This document shows, one piece after another, positions 23,301 through 37,600 of a DNA stretch of 64,000 bases. Under the pieces are notes generated by a model. That model did no database searches, was not told the origin of the DNA, and worked only from the letters and a program-made list of their open reading frames with translations. How positions within the stretch are numbered: the stretch's first letter is position 1; the number at the start of each line of letters is the position of its first letter. Source of the stretch: Oasisia sp. SBJ-2009 (taxonomy: Eukaryota > Annelida > Polychaeta > Sabellida > Siboglinidae); NCBI GenBank assembly GCA_964017155.1, contig OZ024856.1, forward strand, positions 7,825,811-7,889,810. The letters are read 5' to 3'. A program made the position numbers and the translations under genes.

Positions 23301-26300
23301 CTATTTTTTCGGAAATTACTGTAAACTCGCTTAAATGCGTTCGCGCCAAAATAACGGTATTGTCTCATCGGAAAACTACAACGTAGTACCACTATAATTA
23401 TATACTTTTTTTGGATTTGCATAGGCCAGACAACAAGGAATAAAGTACAAGTGGTTGAATTTCGATACTAATAGATAGTGGCTTTGGAAATTGCGAGAAA
23501 CACCCCAAAATGCGCTTACGCCAATATAAGGGTATTTTCTCTTCTGAAAAATACAACTTACCAATACAGTTCGTTAGTTTTATGGATCGTCATCGGTTCC
23601 CGGACTAGAAATCAATTACAACTTGTCGAGCTTCCAAAATGGTGCCTATATTTCCGAAATTACGCTAATCACCCTCAAAGTTCGCTTACGCCAATGCAAA
23701 GTTATTTTCACATCTGAAACCTACAATGTTCCACTACTATTCGTGACCTTTGTGGATTCGCGCGGTTCCCAGGGCGAAGAGTCATGTACAAGTGGTCGTG
23801 TTCGATACGCGTACCTATTTTTTCGGAAATTACGTTAAACTCCCTTAAATGCGTTCGCGCCAAATTAACGGTATTATCTCATCGGAAAACTACATCGTAG
23901 TACGACTATATTAAGATACTTTTTTTGGATTTGTATAGTCCAGACAACGAGGAATAAAGTGCACGGGGTTGAATTTCGATACTAATAGATAGTGATTTTC
24001 GAAATTTCGATAAACACCCCAAAGTGCGCTTGCGCCAATATAAGGGTATTTTCTCTTCTGAAAAATACAACGTACAAATACAGTTCGTTAGTTTTATGGA
24101 TCGTCATCGGTTCCCGAACTAGAAATCGACTACAACTTGTCGAGCTTCCAAAATGGTGCCTATATTTCGGAAATTACGCTAATCACCCTCAAAGTGCGCT
24201 TACGCCAATGCAAAGTTATTTTCACATCTGAAACCTACAATGTACCACTAATCTTCGTGACATGTGTGGATTCGCATGATTCCCAGAACGAAGAGTCAAG
24301 TACAAGTGGGCGTGCTTCGATACTGGTACCTATTTTTTCCGAAATTACTGTAAACTCGCTTAAATGCGTTCGCGCCAAAATAACGGTATTGTCTCATCGG
24401 AAAACTACAACGTAGTGCCACTATAATTATATACTTTTTTTTGGATTTGCGCAGGCCAGACAACGAGGAATAAAGTACAAGTGGTTGAATTTCGATACTA
24501 ATAGATAGTGGCTTTGGAAATTGCGAGAAACACCCCAAAATGCGCTTACGCCAATATAAGGGTATTTTCTCTTCTGAAAAATACAACTTACCAATACAGT
24601 TCGTTAGTTTTATGGATCGTCATCGGTTCCCGGACTAGAAATCAATTACAACTTGTCGAGCTTCCAAAATGGTGCCTATATTTCGGAAATTACGCTAATC
24701 ACCCTCAAAGTTCGCTTACGCCAATGCAAAATTATTTTCACATCTGAAACCTACAATGTACCACTACTATTCGTGACCTTTGTGGATTCGCATGGTTCCC
24801 AGGGCGAAGAGTCATGTACAAGTGGTCGTGTTCGATACGCGTACCTATTTTTTCGGAAATTACGTTAAACTCCCTTAAATGCGTTCGCGCCAAATTAACG
24901 GTATTATCTCATCGGAAAACTACATCGTAGTACGACTATATTAAGATACTTTTTTTGGATTTGTATAGTCCAGACAACGAGGAATAAAGTGCACGGGGTT
25001 GAATTTCGATACTAATAGATAGTGATTTTCGAAATTTCGATAAACACCCCAAAGTGCGCTTACGCCAATATAAGGGTATTTTCTCTTCTGAAAAATACAA
25101 CTTACCAATACAGTTCGTTAGTTTTATGGATCGTCATCGGTTCCCGGACTAGAAATCAATTACAACTTGTCGAGCTTCCAAAATGGTGCCTATATTTCGG
25201 AAATTACGCTAATCACCCTCAAAGTTCGCTTACGCCAATGCAAAATTATTTTCACATCTGAAACCTACAATGTACCACTACTATTCGTGACCTTTGTGGA
25301 TTCGCATGGTTCCCAGGGCGAAGAGTCATGTACAAGTGGTCGTGTTCGATACGCGTACCTATTTTTTCGGAAATTACGTTAAACTCCCTTAAATGCGTTC
25401 GCGCCAAATTAACGGTATTATCTCATCGGAAAACTACATCGTAGTACGACTATATTAAGATACTTTTTTTGGATTTGTATAGTCCAGACAACGAGGAATA
25501 AAGTGCACGGGGTTGAATTTCGATACTAATAGATAGTGATTTTCGAAATTTCGATAAACACCCCAAAGTGCGCTTGCGCCAATATAAGGGTATTTTCTCT
25601 TCTGAAAAATACAACGTACAAATACCGTTCGTTAGTTTTATGGATCGTCATCGGTTCCCGAACTAGAAATCGACTACAACTTGTCGAGCTTCCAAAATGG
25701 TGCCTATATTTCGGAAATTACGCTAATCACCCTCAAAGTGCGCTTACGCCAAAGCAAAGTTATTTTCACATCTGAAACCTACAATGTACCACTAATCTTC
25801 GTGACATGTGTGGATTCGCATGATTCCCAGAACGAAGAGTCAAGTACAAGTGGGCGTGCTTCGATACTCGTACCTATTTTTTCGGAAATTACTGTATACT
25901 CGCTTAAATGCGTTCGCGCCAAAATAACGGTATTGTCTCATCGGAAAACTACAACGTAGTACCACTATAATTATATACTTTTTTTTGGATTTGCATAGGC
26001 CAGACAACAAGGAGTAAAGTACAAGTGGTTGAATTTCGATACTAATAGATAGTGGCTTTGGAAATTGCGAGAAACACCCCAAAATGCGCTTACGCCAATA
26101 TAAGGGTATTTTCTCTTCTGAAAAATACAACGTACAAATAGAGTTCGTTAGTTTTATGGATCGTCATCGGTTCCCGGACTAGAAATCAATTACAACTTGT
26201 CTAGCTTCCAAAATGGTGCCTATATTTCGGAAATTACGCTAATCACCCTCAAAGTGCGCTTACCCCAATGCAAAGTAATTTTCACATCTGAAACCTACAA

Positions 26301-26826
26301 TGTTCCACTACTATTCGTGACATTTGTGGATTCGCATGGTTCCCAGGGCGAAGAGTCATGTACAAGTGGTCGTGCTTCGATACGCGTACCTATTTTTTTC
26401 GGAAATTACGTTAAACTCCCTTAAATGCGTTCGCGCCAAATTAACGGTATTATCTCATCGGAAAACTACATCGTAGTACGACTATATTAAGATACTTTTT
26501 TTGGATTTGTATAGTCCAGACAACGAGGAATAAAGTGCACGGGGTTGAATTTCGATACTAATAGATAGTGATTTTCGAAATTTCGATAAACACCCCAAAG
26601 TGCGCTTGCGCCAATATAAGGGTATTTTCTCTTCTGAAAAATACAACGTACAAATACAGTTCGTTAGTTTTATGGATCGTCATCGGTTCCCGAACTAGAA
26701 ATCGACTACAACTTGTCGAGCTTCCAAAATGGTGCCTATATTTCGGAAATTACGCTAATCACCCTCAAAGTGCGCTTACGCCAATGCAAAGTTATTTTCA
26801 CATCTGAAACCTACAATGTACCACTA
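20107..26826 (+). repeat. Second copy of the 1-6,721 segment (20.1-kb displacement, 39 monomers)
   Basis: Base 20,107 onward repeats base 1 onward with offset 20,106, becoming 20,105 after a poly-T run that is 9 T near 1,240 and 8 T near 21,345. All private variants of 1-6,721 that I checked are reproduced. These include GCGTTTGTGCC, AACGTTCAAATAC with GATCTTCATCGG, ATTCGCGCGGTTCC, ACTGGTACC, AATACCGTTCG, AAGGAGTAAAG and TTGTCTAGC with CTTACCCCAATG. I found only one clear substitution, at 3,175 against 23,280. Agreement ends at 6,722 against 26,827 (ACTCTTCG against AATCTTCG). The left limit is unknown because the first copy is cut by the window edge. The two copies must be very young, or an assembly duplicate has to be excluded. 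Confidence 0.9.
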
Positions 26827-28589
26827 ATCTTCGTGACATGTGTGGATTCGCATGATTCCCAGAACGAAGAGTCAAGTACAAGTGGGCGTGCTTCGATACT
26901 GGTACCTATTTTTTCCGAAATTACTGTAAACTCGCTTAAATGCGTTCGCGCCAAAATAACGGTATTGTCTCATCGGAAAACTACAACGTAGTGCCACTAT
27001 AATTATATACTTTTTTTTGGATTTGCGCAGGCCAGACAACGAGGAATAAAGTACAAGTGGTTGAATTTCGATACTAATAGATAGTGGCTTTGGAAATTGC
27101 GAGAAACACCCCAAAATGCGCTTACGCCAATATAAGGGTATTTTCTCTTCTGAAAAATACAACTTACCAATACAGTTCGTTAGTTTTATGGATCGTCATC
27201 GGTTCCCGGACTAGAAATCAATTACAACTTGTCGAGCTTCCAAAATGGTGCCTATATTTCGGAAATTACGCTAATCACCCTCAAAGTTCGCTTACGCCAA
27301 TGCAAAATTATTTTCACATCTGAAACCTACAATGTACCACTACTATTCGTGACCTTTGTGGATTCGCATGGTTCCCAGGGCGAAGAGTCATGTACAAGTG
27401 GTCGTGTTCGATACGCGTACCTATTTTTTCGGAAATTACGTTAAACTCCCTTAAATGCGTTCGCGCCAAATTAACGGTATTATCTCATCGGAAAACTACA
27501 TCGTAGTACGACTATATTAAGATACTTTTTTTGGATTTGTATAGTCCAGACAACGAGGAATAAAGTGCACGGGGTTGAATTTCGATACTAATAGATAGTG
27601 ATTTTCGAAATTTCGATAAACACCCCAAAGTGCGCTTACGCCAATATAAGGGTATTTTCTCTTCTGAAAAATACAACTTACCAATACAGTTCGTTAGTTT
27701 TATGGATCGTCATCGGTTCCCGGACTAGAAATCAATTACAACTTGTCGAGCTTCCAAAATGGTGCCTATATTTCGGAAATTACGCTAATCACCCTCAAAG
27801 TTCGCTTACGCCAATGCAAAATTATTTTCACATCTGAAACCTACAATGTACCACTACTATTCGTGACCTTTGTGGATTCGCATGGTTCCCAGGGCGAAGA
27901 GTCATGTACAAGTGGTCGTGTTCGATACGCGTACCTATTTTTTCGGAAATTACGTTAAACTCCCTTAAATGCGTTCGCGCCAAATTAACGGTATTATCTC
28001 ATCGGAAAACTACATCGTAGTACGACTATATTAAGATACTTTTTTTGGATTTGTATAGTCCAGACAACGAGGAATAAAGTGCACGGGGTTGAATTTCGAT
28101 ACTAATAGATAGTGATTTTCGAAATTTCGATAAACACCCCAAAGTGCGCTTGCGCCAATATAAGGGTATTTTCTCTTCTGAAAAATACAACGTACAAATA
28201 CCGTTCGTTAGTTTTATGGATCGTCATCGGTTCCCGAACTAGAAATCGACTACAACTTGTCGAGCTTCCAAAATGGTGCCTATATTTCGGAAATTACGCT
28301 AATCACCCTCAAAGTGCGCTTACGCCAAAGCAAAGTTATTTTCACATCTGAAACCTACAATGTACCACTAATCTTCGTGACATGTGTGGATTCGCATGAT
28401 TCCCAGAACGAAGAGTCAAGTACAAGTGGGCGTGCTTCGATACTCGTACCTATTTTTTCGGAAATTACTGTATACTCGCTTAAATGCGTTCGCGCCAAAA
28501 TAACGGTATTGTCTCATCGGAAAACTACAACGTAGTACCACTATAATTATATACTTTTTTTTGGATTTGCATAGGCCAGACAACAAGGA
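23822..28589 (+). repeat. Tandem duplication of five monomers (2,576 bp), only in the second 20-kb copy
   Basis: Bases 23,822-26,013 match 26,398-28,589 at offset 2,576. Both carry ACTGGTACC (24,324 and 26,900), the alpha/beta chimera (25,022 and 27,598), AATACCGTTCG (25,625 and 28,201) and ACTGTATACTCG. Upstream the copies differ in T-run length (six against seven before CGGAAATTACG). Downstream they part at AAGGAGTAAAG against AAGGAATAAAG. The left 20-kb copy (4.1-6.7 kb) has no such duplication, so this event came after the 20.1-kb event. The match is about 380 bp shorter than the offset, so one end has been overwritten, probably by the 28.6-kb junction to sequence of the 8.1-kb type. Confidence 0.85.
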
Positions 28590-28668
28590 ATAAAGTACAA
28601 GTGGTTGAATTTCGATACTAATAGATAGTGGCTTTGGAAATTGCGAGAAACACCCCAAAATGCGCTTA

Positions 28669-31600
28669 CGCCAATATAAGGGTATTTTCTCTTCTGAAAA
28701 ATACAACGTACCAATACAGTTCGTTAGTTTTATGGATCGTCATCGGTTCCCGGACTAGAAATCAATTACAACTTGTCGAGCTTCCAAAATGGTGCCTATA
28801 TTTCGGAAATTACGCTAATCACCCTCAAAGTTCGCTTACGCCAATGCAAAATTATTTTCACATCTGAAACCTACAATGTACCACTACTATTCGTGACCTT
28901 TGTGGATTCGCATGGTTCCCAGGGCGAAGAGTCAAGTACAAGTGGTCCTGCTTCGATACGCGTACCTATTTTTTCGGAAATTATGATAAACTCCCTTAAA
29001 TGCGTTCGCGCCAAATTAACGGTATTATCTCATCGGAAAACTACATCGTAGTACTACTATATTAAGATACTTTTTTTGGATTTGTATAGTCCAGACAACG
29101 AGGAATAAAGTGCACGGGGTTGAATTTCGATACTAATAGATAGTGATTTTCGAAATTTCGATAAACACCCCAAAGTGCGCTTGCGCCAATATAAGGGTAT
29201 TTTCTCTTCTGAAAAATACAACGTACAAATACAGTTCGTTAGTTTTATGGATCGTCATCGGTTCCCGAACTAGAAATCGACTACAACTTGTCGAGCTTCC
29301 AAAATGGTGCCTATATTTCGGAAATTACGCTAATCACCCTCAAAGTGCGCTTACGCCAATGCAAAGTTATTTTCACATCTGAAACCTACAATGTACCACT
29401 ACTCTTCGTGACATGTGTGGATTCGCATGATTCCCAGAACGAAGAGTCAAGTACAAGTGGGCGTGCTTCGATACTCGTACCTATTTTTTCGGAAATTACT
29501 GTAAACTCGCTTAAATGCGTTCGCGCCAAAATAACGGTATTGTCTCATCGGAAAACTACAACGTAGTACCACTATAATTATATACTTTTTTTGGATTTGC
29601 ATAGGCCAGACAACAAGGAATAAAGTACAAGTGGTTGAATTTCGATACTAATAGATAGTGGCTTTGGAAATTGCGAGAAACACCCCAAAATGCGCTTACG
29701 CCAATATAAGGGTATTTTCTCTTATGAAAAATGCAACGTACAAATACAGTTCGTTAGTTTTATGGATCGTCATCGGTTCCCGGACTAGAAATCAACTACA
29801 ACTTGTCGAGCTTCCAAAATGGTGCCTATATTTCGGAAATTACGCTAATCACCCTCAAAGTGCGCTTACGCCAATGCAAAGTAATTTTCACATCTGAAAC
29901 CTACAATGTACCACTACTCTTCGTGACATGTGTGGATTCGCATGATTCCCAGAACGAAGAGTCAAGTACAAGTGGGCGTGCATCGATACTCGTACCTATT
30001 TTTTCCGAAATTACTGTAAACTCGCTTAAATGCGTTCGCGCCAAAACAACGGTATTGTCTCATCGGAAAACTACATCGTAGTACGACTATATTAAGATAC
30101 TTTTTTTTGGATTTGTATAGTCCAGACAACGAGGAATAAAGTGCACGGGGTTGAATTTCGATACTAATAGATAGTGATTTTCGAAATTTCGATAAACACC
30201 CCAAAGTGCGCTTGCGCCAATATAAGGGTATTTTCTCTTCTGAAAAATACAACGTACAAATACAGTTCGTTAGTTTTATGGATCGTCATCGGTTCCCGAA
30301 CTAGAAATCGACTACAACTTGTCGAGCTTCCAAAATGGTGCCTATATTTCGGAAATTACGCTAATCACCCTCAAAGTGCGCTTACGCCAAAGCAAAGTTA
30401 TTTTCACATCTGAAACCTACAATGTACCACTAATCTTCGTGACATGTGTGGATTCGCATGATTCCCAGAACGAAGAGTCAAGTACAAGTGGGCGTGCTCC
30501 GATACTCGTACCTATTTTTTCCGAAATTACTCTAAACTCGCTTAAATGCGTTCGCGCCAAAACAACGGTATTGTCTCATCGGAAAACTACAACGTAGTGC
30601 CACTATAATTATATACTTTTTTTTTTGGATTTGCGCAGGCCAGACAACGAGGAATAAAGTACAAGTGGTTGAATTTCGATACTAATAGATAGTGGCTTTG
30701 GAAATTGCGAGAAACACCCCAAAATGAGCTTACGCCAATATAAGGGTATTTTCTCTTCTGAAAAATACAACTTACCAATACAGTTCGTTAGTTTTATGGA
30801 TCGTCATCGGTTCCCGGACTAGAAATCAATTACAACTTGTCGAGCTTCCAAAATGGTGCCTATATTTCGGAAATTACGCTAATCACCCTCAAAGTTCGCT
30901 TACGCCAATGCAAAATTATTTTCACATCTGAAACCTACAATGTACCACTACTATTCGTGACCTTTGTGGATTCGCATGGTTCCCAGGGCGAAGAGTCATG
31001 TACAAGTGGTCGTGTTCGATACGCGTACCTATTTTTTTCGGAAATTACGTTAAACTCCCTTAAATGCGTTCGTGCCAAATTAACGGTATTATCTCATCGG
31101 AAAACTACATCGTAGTACGACTATATTAAGATACTTTTTTTGGATTTGTATAGTCCAGACAACGGGGAATAAAGTGCACGGGGTTGAATTTCGATACTAA
31201 TAGATAGTGATTTTCGAAATTTCGGTAAACACCCCAAAGTGCGCTTGCGCCAATATAAGGGTATTTTCTCTTCTGAAAAATACAACGTACAAATACAGTT
31301 CGTTAGTTTTATGGATCGTCATCGGTTCCCGAACTAGAAATCGACTACAACTTGTCGAGCTTCCAAAATGGTGCCTATATTTAGGAAATTACGCTAATCA
31401 CCCTCAAAGTGCGCTTACGCCAATGCAAAGTTATTTTCACATCTGAAACCTACAATGTACCACTACTCTTCGTGACATGTGTGGATTCGCATGATTCCCA
31501 GAACGAAGAGTCAAGTACAAGTGGGCGTGCTTCGATACTCGTACCTATTTTTTCGGAAATTACTGTAAACTCGCTTAAATGCGTTCGCGCCAAAATAACG

Positions 31601-34600
31601 GTATTGCCTCATCGGAAAACTACAATGTAGTACCACTATAATTATATACTTTTTTTTGGATTTGCATAGGCCAGACAACAAGGAATAAAGTACAAGTGGT
31701 TGAATTTCGATACTAATAGATAGTGGCTTTGGAAATTGCGAGAAACACCCCAAAATGCGCTTACGCCAATATAAGGGTATTTTCTCTTCTGAAAAATACA
31801 ACGTACAAATACAGTTCGTTAGTTTTATGGATCGTCATCGGTTCCCGGACTAGAAATCAACTACAACTTGTCGAGCTTCCAAAATGGTGCCTATATTTCG
31901 GAAATTACGCTAATCACCCTCAAAGTGCGCTTACGCCAATGCAAAGTAATTTTCACATCTGACACCTACAATGTACCACTAATCTTCGTGACATGTGTGG
32001 ATTCGCATGATTCCCAGAACGAAGAGTCAAGTACAAGTGGGCGTGCTTCGATACTCGTACCTATTTTTTCGGAAATTACTGTAAACTCGCTTAAATGCGT
32101 TCGCGCCAAAATAACGGTATTGCCTCATCGGAAAACTACAATGTAGTACCACTATAATTATATACTTTTTTTTGGATTTGCATAGGCCAGACAACAAGGA
32201 ATAAAGTACAAGTGGTTGAATTTCGATACTAATAGATAGTGGCTTTGGAAATTGCGAGAAACACCCCAAAATGCGCTTACGCCAATATAAGGGTATTTTC
32301 TCTTCTGAAAAATACAACGTACAAATACAGTTCGTTAGTTTTATGGATCGTCATCGGTTCCCGGACTAGAAATCAACTACAACTTGTCGAGCTTCCAAAA
32401 TGGTGCCTATATTTCGGAAATTACGCTAATCACCCTCAAAGTGCGCTTACGCCAATGCAAAGTAATTTTCACATCTGACACCTACAATGTACCACTACTA
32501 TTCGTGACATTTGTGGATTCGCATGGTTCCCAGGGCGAAGAGTCATGTACAAGTGGTCGTGCTTCGATACGCGTACCTATTTTTTTGGAAATTACGTTAA
32601 ACTCCCTTAAATGCGTTCGCGCCAAATTAACGGTATTATCTCATCGGAAAACTACATCGTAGTACGACTATATTAAGATACTTTTTTTGGATTTGTATAG
32701 TCCAGACAACGAGGAATAAAGTGCACGGGGTTGAATTTCGATACTAATAGATAGTGATTTTCGAAATTTCGATAAACACCCCAAAGTGCGCTTGCGCCAA
32801 TATAAGGGTATTTTCTCTTCTGAAAAATACAACGTACAAATACAGTTCGTTAGTTTTATGGATCGTCATCGGTTCCCGAACTAGAAATCGACTACAACTT
32901 GTCGAGCTTCCAAAATGGTGCCTATATTTCGGAAATTACGCTAATCACCCTCAAAGTGCGCTTACGCCAATGCAAAGTTATTTTCACATCTGAAACCTAC
33001 AATGTACCACTACTCTTCGTGACATGTGTGGATTCGCATGATTCCCAGAACGAAGAGTCAAGTACAAGTGGGCGTGCTTCGATACTCGTACCTATTTTTT
33101 CGGAAATCACTGGAAACTCGCTTAAATGCGTTCGCGCCAAAACAACGGTATTGTCTCATCGGAAAACTACAACGTAGTACCACTATAATTAGATACTTTT
33201 TTTTTGGATTTGCACAGGCCAGACAACGAGGAATAAAGTACAAGTGGTTGAATTTCGATACTAATAGATAGTGGCTTTGGAAATTGCGATAAACACCCCA
33301 AAATGCGCTTCCGCCAATATAAGGGTATTTTCTCTTCTGAAAAATACAACGTACCAATACAGTTCGTTAGTTTTATGGATCGTCATCGGTTCCCGGACTA
33401 GAAATCAATTACAACTTGTCGAGCTTCCAAAATGGTGCCTATATTTCGGAAATTACGCTAATCACCCTCAAAGTTCGCTTACGCCAATGCAAAATTATTT
33501 TCACATCTGAAACCTACAATGTACCACTACTATTCGTGACCTTTGTGGATTCGCATGGTTCCCAGGGCGAAGAGTCAAGTACAAGTGGTCCTGCTTCGAT
33601 ACGCGTACCTATTTTTTCGGAAATTATGATAAACTCCCTTAAATGCGTTCGCGCCAAATTAACGGTATTATCTCATCGGAAAACTACATCGTAGTACTAC
33701 TATATTAAGATACTTTTTTTGGATTTGTATAGTCCAGACAACGAGGAATAAAGTGCACGGGGTTGAATTTCGATACTAATAGATAGTGATTTTCGAAATT
33801 TCGATAAACACCCCAAAGTGCGCTTGCGCCAATATAAGGGTATTTTCTCTTCTGAAAAATACAACGTACAAATACAGTTCGTTAGTTTTATGGATCGTCA
33901 TCGGTTCCCGAACTAGAAATCGACTACAACTTGTCGAGCTTCCAAAATGGTGCCTATATTTCGGAAATTACGCTAATCACCCTCAAAGTGCGCTTACGCC
34001 AATGCAAAGTTATTTTCACATCTGAAACCTACAATGTACCACTACTCTTCGTGACATGTGTGGATTCGCATGATTCCCAGAACGAAGAGTCAAGTACAAG
34101 TGGGCGTGCTTCGATACTCGTACCTATTTTTTCGGAAATTACTGTAAACTCGCTTAAATGCGTTCGCGCCAAAATAACGGTATTGTCTCATCGGAAAACT
34201 ACAACGTAGTACCACTATAATTATATACTTTTTTTGGATTTGCATAGGCCAGACAACAAGGAATAAAGTACAAGTGGTTGAATTTCGATACTAATAGATA
34301 GTGGCTTTGGAAATTGCGAGAAACACCCCAAAATGCGCTTACGCCAATATAAGGGTATTTTCTCTTATGAAAAATGCAACGTACAAATACAGTTCGTTAG
34401 TTTTATGGATCGTCATCGGTTCCCGGACTAGAAATCAACTACAACTTGTCGAGCTTCCAAAATGGTGCCTATATTTCGGAAATTACGCTAATCACCCTCA
34501 AAGTGCGCTTACGCCAATGCAAAGTAATTTTCACATCTGAAACCTACAATGTACCACTACTCTTCGTGACATGTGTGGATTCGCATGATTCCCAGAACGA

Positions 34601-37600
34601 AGAGTCAAGTACAAGTGGGCGTGCATCGATACTCGTACCTATTTTTTCCGAAATTACTGTAAACTCGCTTAAATGCGTTCGCGCCAAAACAACGGTATTG
34701 TCTCATCGGAAAACTACATCGTAGTACGACTATATTAAGATACTTTTTTTTGGATTTGTATAGTCCAGACAACGAGGAATAAAGTGCACGGGGTTGAATT
34801 TCGATACTAATAGATAGTGATTTTCGAAATTTCGATAAACACCCCAAAGTGCGCTTGCGCCAATATAAGGGTATTTTCTCTTCTGAAAAATACAACGTAC
34901 AAATACAGTTCGTTAGTTTTATGGATCGTCATCGGTTCCCGAACTAGAAATCGACTACAACTTGTCGAGCTTCCAAAATGGTGCCTATATTTCGGAAATT
35001 ACGCTAATCACCCTCAAAGTGCGCTTACGCCAAAGCAAAGTTATTTTCACATCTGAAACCTACAATGTACCACTAATCTTCGTGACATGTGTGGATTCGC
35101 ATGATTCCCAGAACGAAGAGTCAAGTACAAGTGGGCGTGCTCCGATACTCGTACCTATTTTTTCCGAAATTACTCTAAACTCGCTTAAATGCGTTCGCGC
35201 CAAAACAACGGTATTGTCTCATCGGAAAACTACAACGTAGTGCCACTATAATTATATACTTTTTTTTTTGGATTTGCGCAGGCCAGACAACGAGGAATAA
35301 AGTACAAGTGGTTGAATTTCGATACTAATAGATAGTGGCTTTGGAAATTGCGAGAAACACCCCAAAATGAGCTTACGCCAATATAAGGGTATTTTCTCTT
35401 CTGAAAAATACAACTTACCAATACAGTTCGTTAGTTTTATGGATCGTCATCGGTTCCCGGACTAGAAATCAATTACAACTTGTCGAGCTTCCAAAATGGT
35501 GCCTATATTTCGGAAATTACGCTAATCACCCTCAAAGTTCGCTTACGCCAATGCAAAATTATTTTCACATCTGAAACCTACAATGTACCACTACTATTCG
35601 TGACCTTTGTGGATTCGCATGGTTCCCAGGGCGAAGAGTCATGTACAAGTGGTCGTGTTCGATACGCGTACCTATTTTTTTCGGAAATTACGTTAAACTC
35701 CCTTAAATGCGTTCGTGCCAAATTAACGGTATTATCTCATCGGAAAACTACATCGTAGTACGACTATATTAAGATACTTTTTTTGGATTTGTATAGTCCA
35801 GACAACGGGGAATAAAGTGCACGGGGTTGAATTTCGATACTAATAGATAGTGATTTTCGAAATTTCGGTAAACACCCCAAAGTGCGCTTGCGCCAATATA
35901 AGGGTATTTTCTCTTCTGAAAAATACAACGTACAAATACAGTTCGTTAGTTTTATGGATCGTCATCGGTTCCCGAACTAGAAATCGACTACAACTTGTCG
36001 AGCTTCCAAAATGGTGCCTATATTTAGGAAATTACGCTAATCACCCTCAAAGTGCGCTTACGCCAATGCAAAGTTATTTTCACATCTGAAACCTACAATG
36101 TACCACTACTCTTCGTGACATGTGTGGATTCGCATGATTCCCAGAACGAAGAGTCAAGTACAAGTGGGCGTGCTTCGATACTCGTACCTATTTTTTCGGA
36201 AATTACTGTAAACTCGCTTAAATGCGTTCGCGCCAAAATAACGGTATTGCCTCATCGGAAAACTACAATGTAGTACCACTATAATTATATACTTTTTTTT
36301 GGATTTGCATAGGCCAGACAACAAGGAATAAAGTACAAGTGGTTGAATTTCGATACTAATAGATAGTGGCTTTGGAAATTGCGAGAAACACCCCAAAATG
36401 CGCTTACGCCAATATAAGGGTATTTTCTCTTCTGAAAAATACAACGTACAAATACAGTTCGTTAGTTTTATGGATCGTCATCGGTTCCCGGACTAGAAAT
36501 CAACTACAACTTGTCGAGCTTCCAAAATGGTGCCTATATTTCGGAAATTACGCTAATCACCCTCAAAGTGCGCTTACGCCAATGCAAAGTAATTTTCACA
36601 TCTGACACCTACAATGTACCACTACTCTTCGTGACATGTGTGGATTCGCATGATTCCCAGAACGAAGAGTCAAGTACAAGTGGGCGTGCTTCGATACTCG
36701 TACCTATTTTTTCGGAAATTACTGTAAACTCGCTTAAATGCGTTCGCGCCAAAATAACGGTATTGCCTCATCGGAAAACTACAATGTAGTACCACTATAA
36801 TTATATACTTTTTTTTGGATTTGCATAGGCCAGACAACAAGGAATAAAGTACAAGTGGTTGAATTTCGATACTAATAGATAGTGGCTTTGGAAATTGCGA
36901 GAAACACCCCAAAATGCGCTTACGCCAATATAAGGGTATTTTCTCTTCTGAAAAATACAACGTACAAATACAGTTCGTTAGTTTTATGGATCGTCATCGG
37001 TTCCCGGACTAGAAATCAACTACAACTTGTCGAGCTTCCAAAATGGTGCCTATATTTCGGAAATTACGCTAATCACCCTCAAAGTGCGCTTACGCCAATG
37101 CAAAGTAATTTTCACATCTGACACCTACAATGTACCACTACTATTCGTGACATTTGTGGATTCGCATGGTTCCCAGGGCGAAGAGTCATGTACAAGTGGT
37201 CGTGCTTCGATACGCGTACCTATTTTTTTGGAAATTACGTTAAACTCCCTTAAATGCGTTCGCGCCAAATTAACGGTATTATCTCATCGGAAAACTACAT
37301 CGTAGTACGACTATATTAAGATACTTTTTTTGGATTTGTATAGTCCAGACAACGAGGAATAAAGTGCACGGGGTTGAATTTCGATACTAATAGATAGCGA
37401 TTTTCGAAATTTCGATAAACACCCCAAAGTGCGCTTGCGCCAATATAAGGGTATTTTCTCTTCTGAAAAATACAACGTACAAATACAGTTCGTTAGTTTT
37501 ATGGATCGTCATCGGTTCCCGAACTAGAAATCGACTACAACTTGTCGAGCTTCCAAAATGGTGCCTATATTTCGGAAATTACGCTAATCACCCTCAAAGT

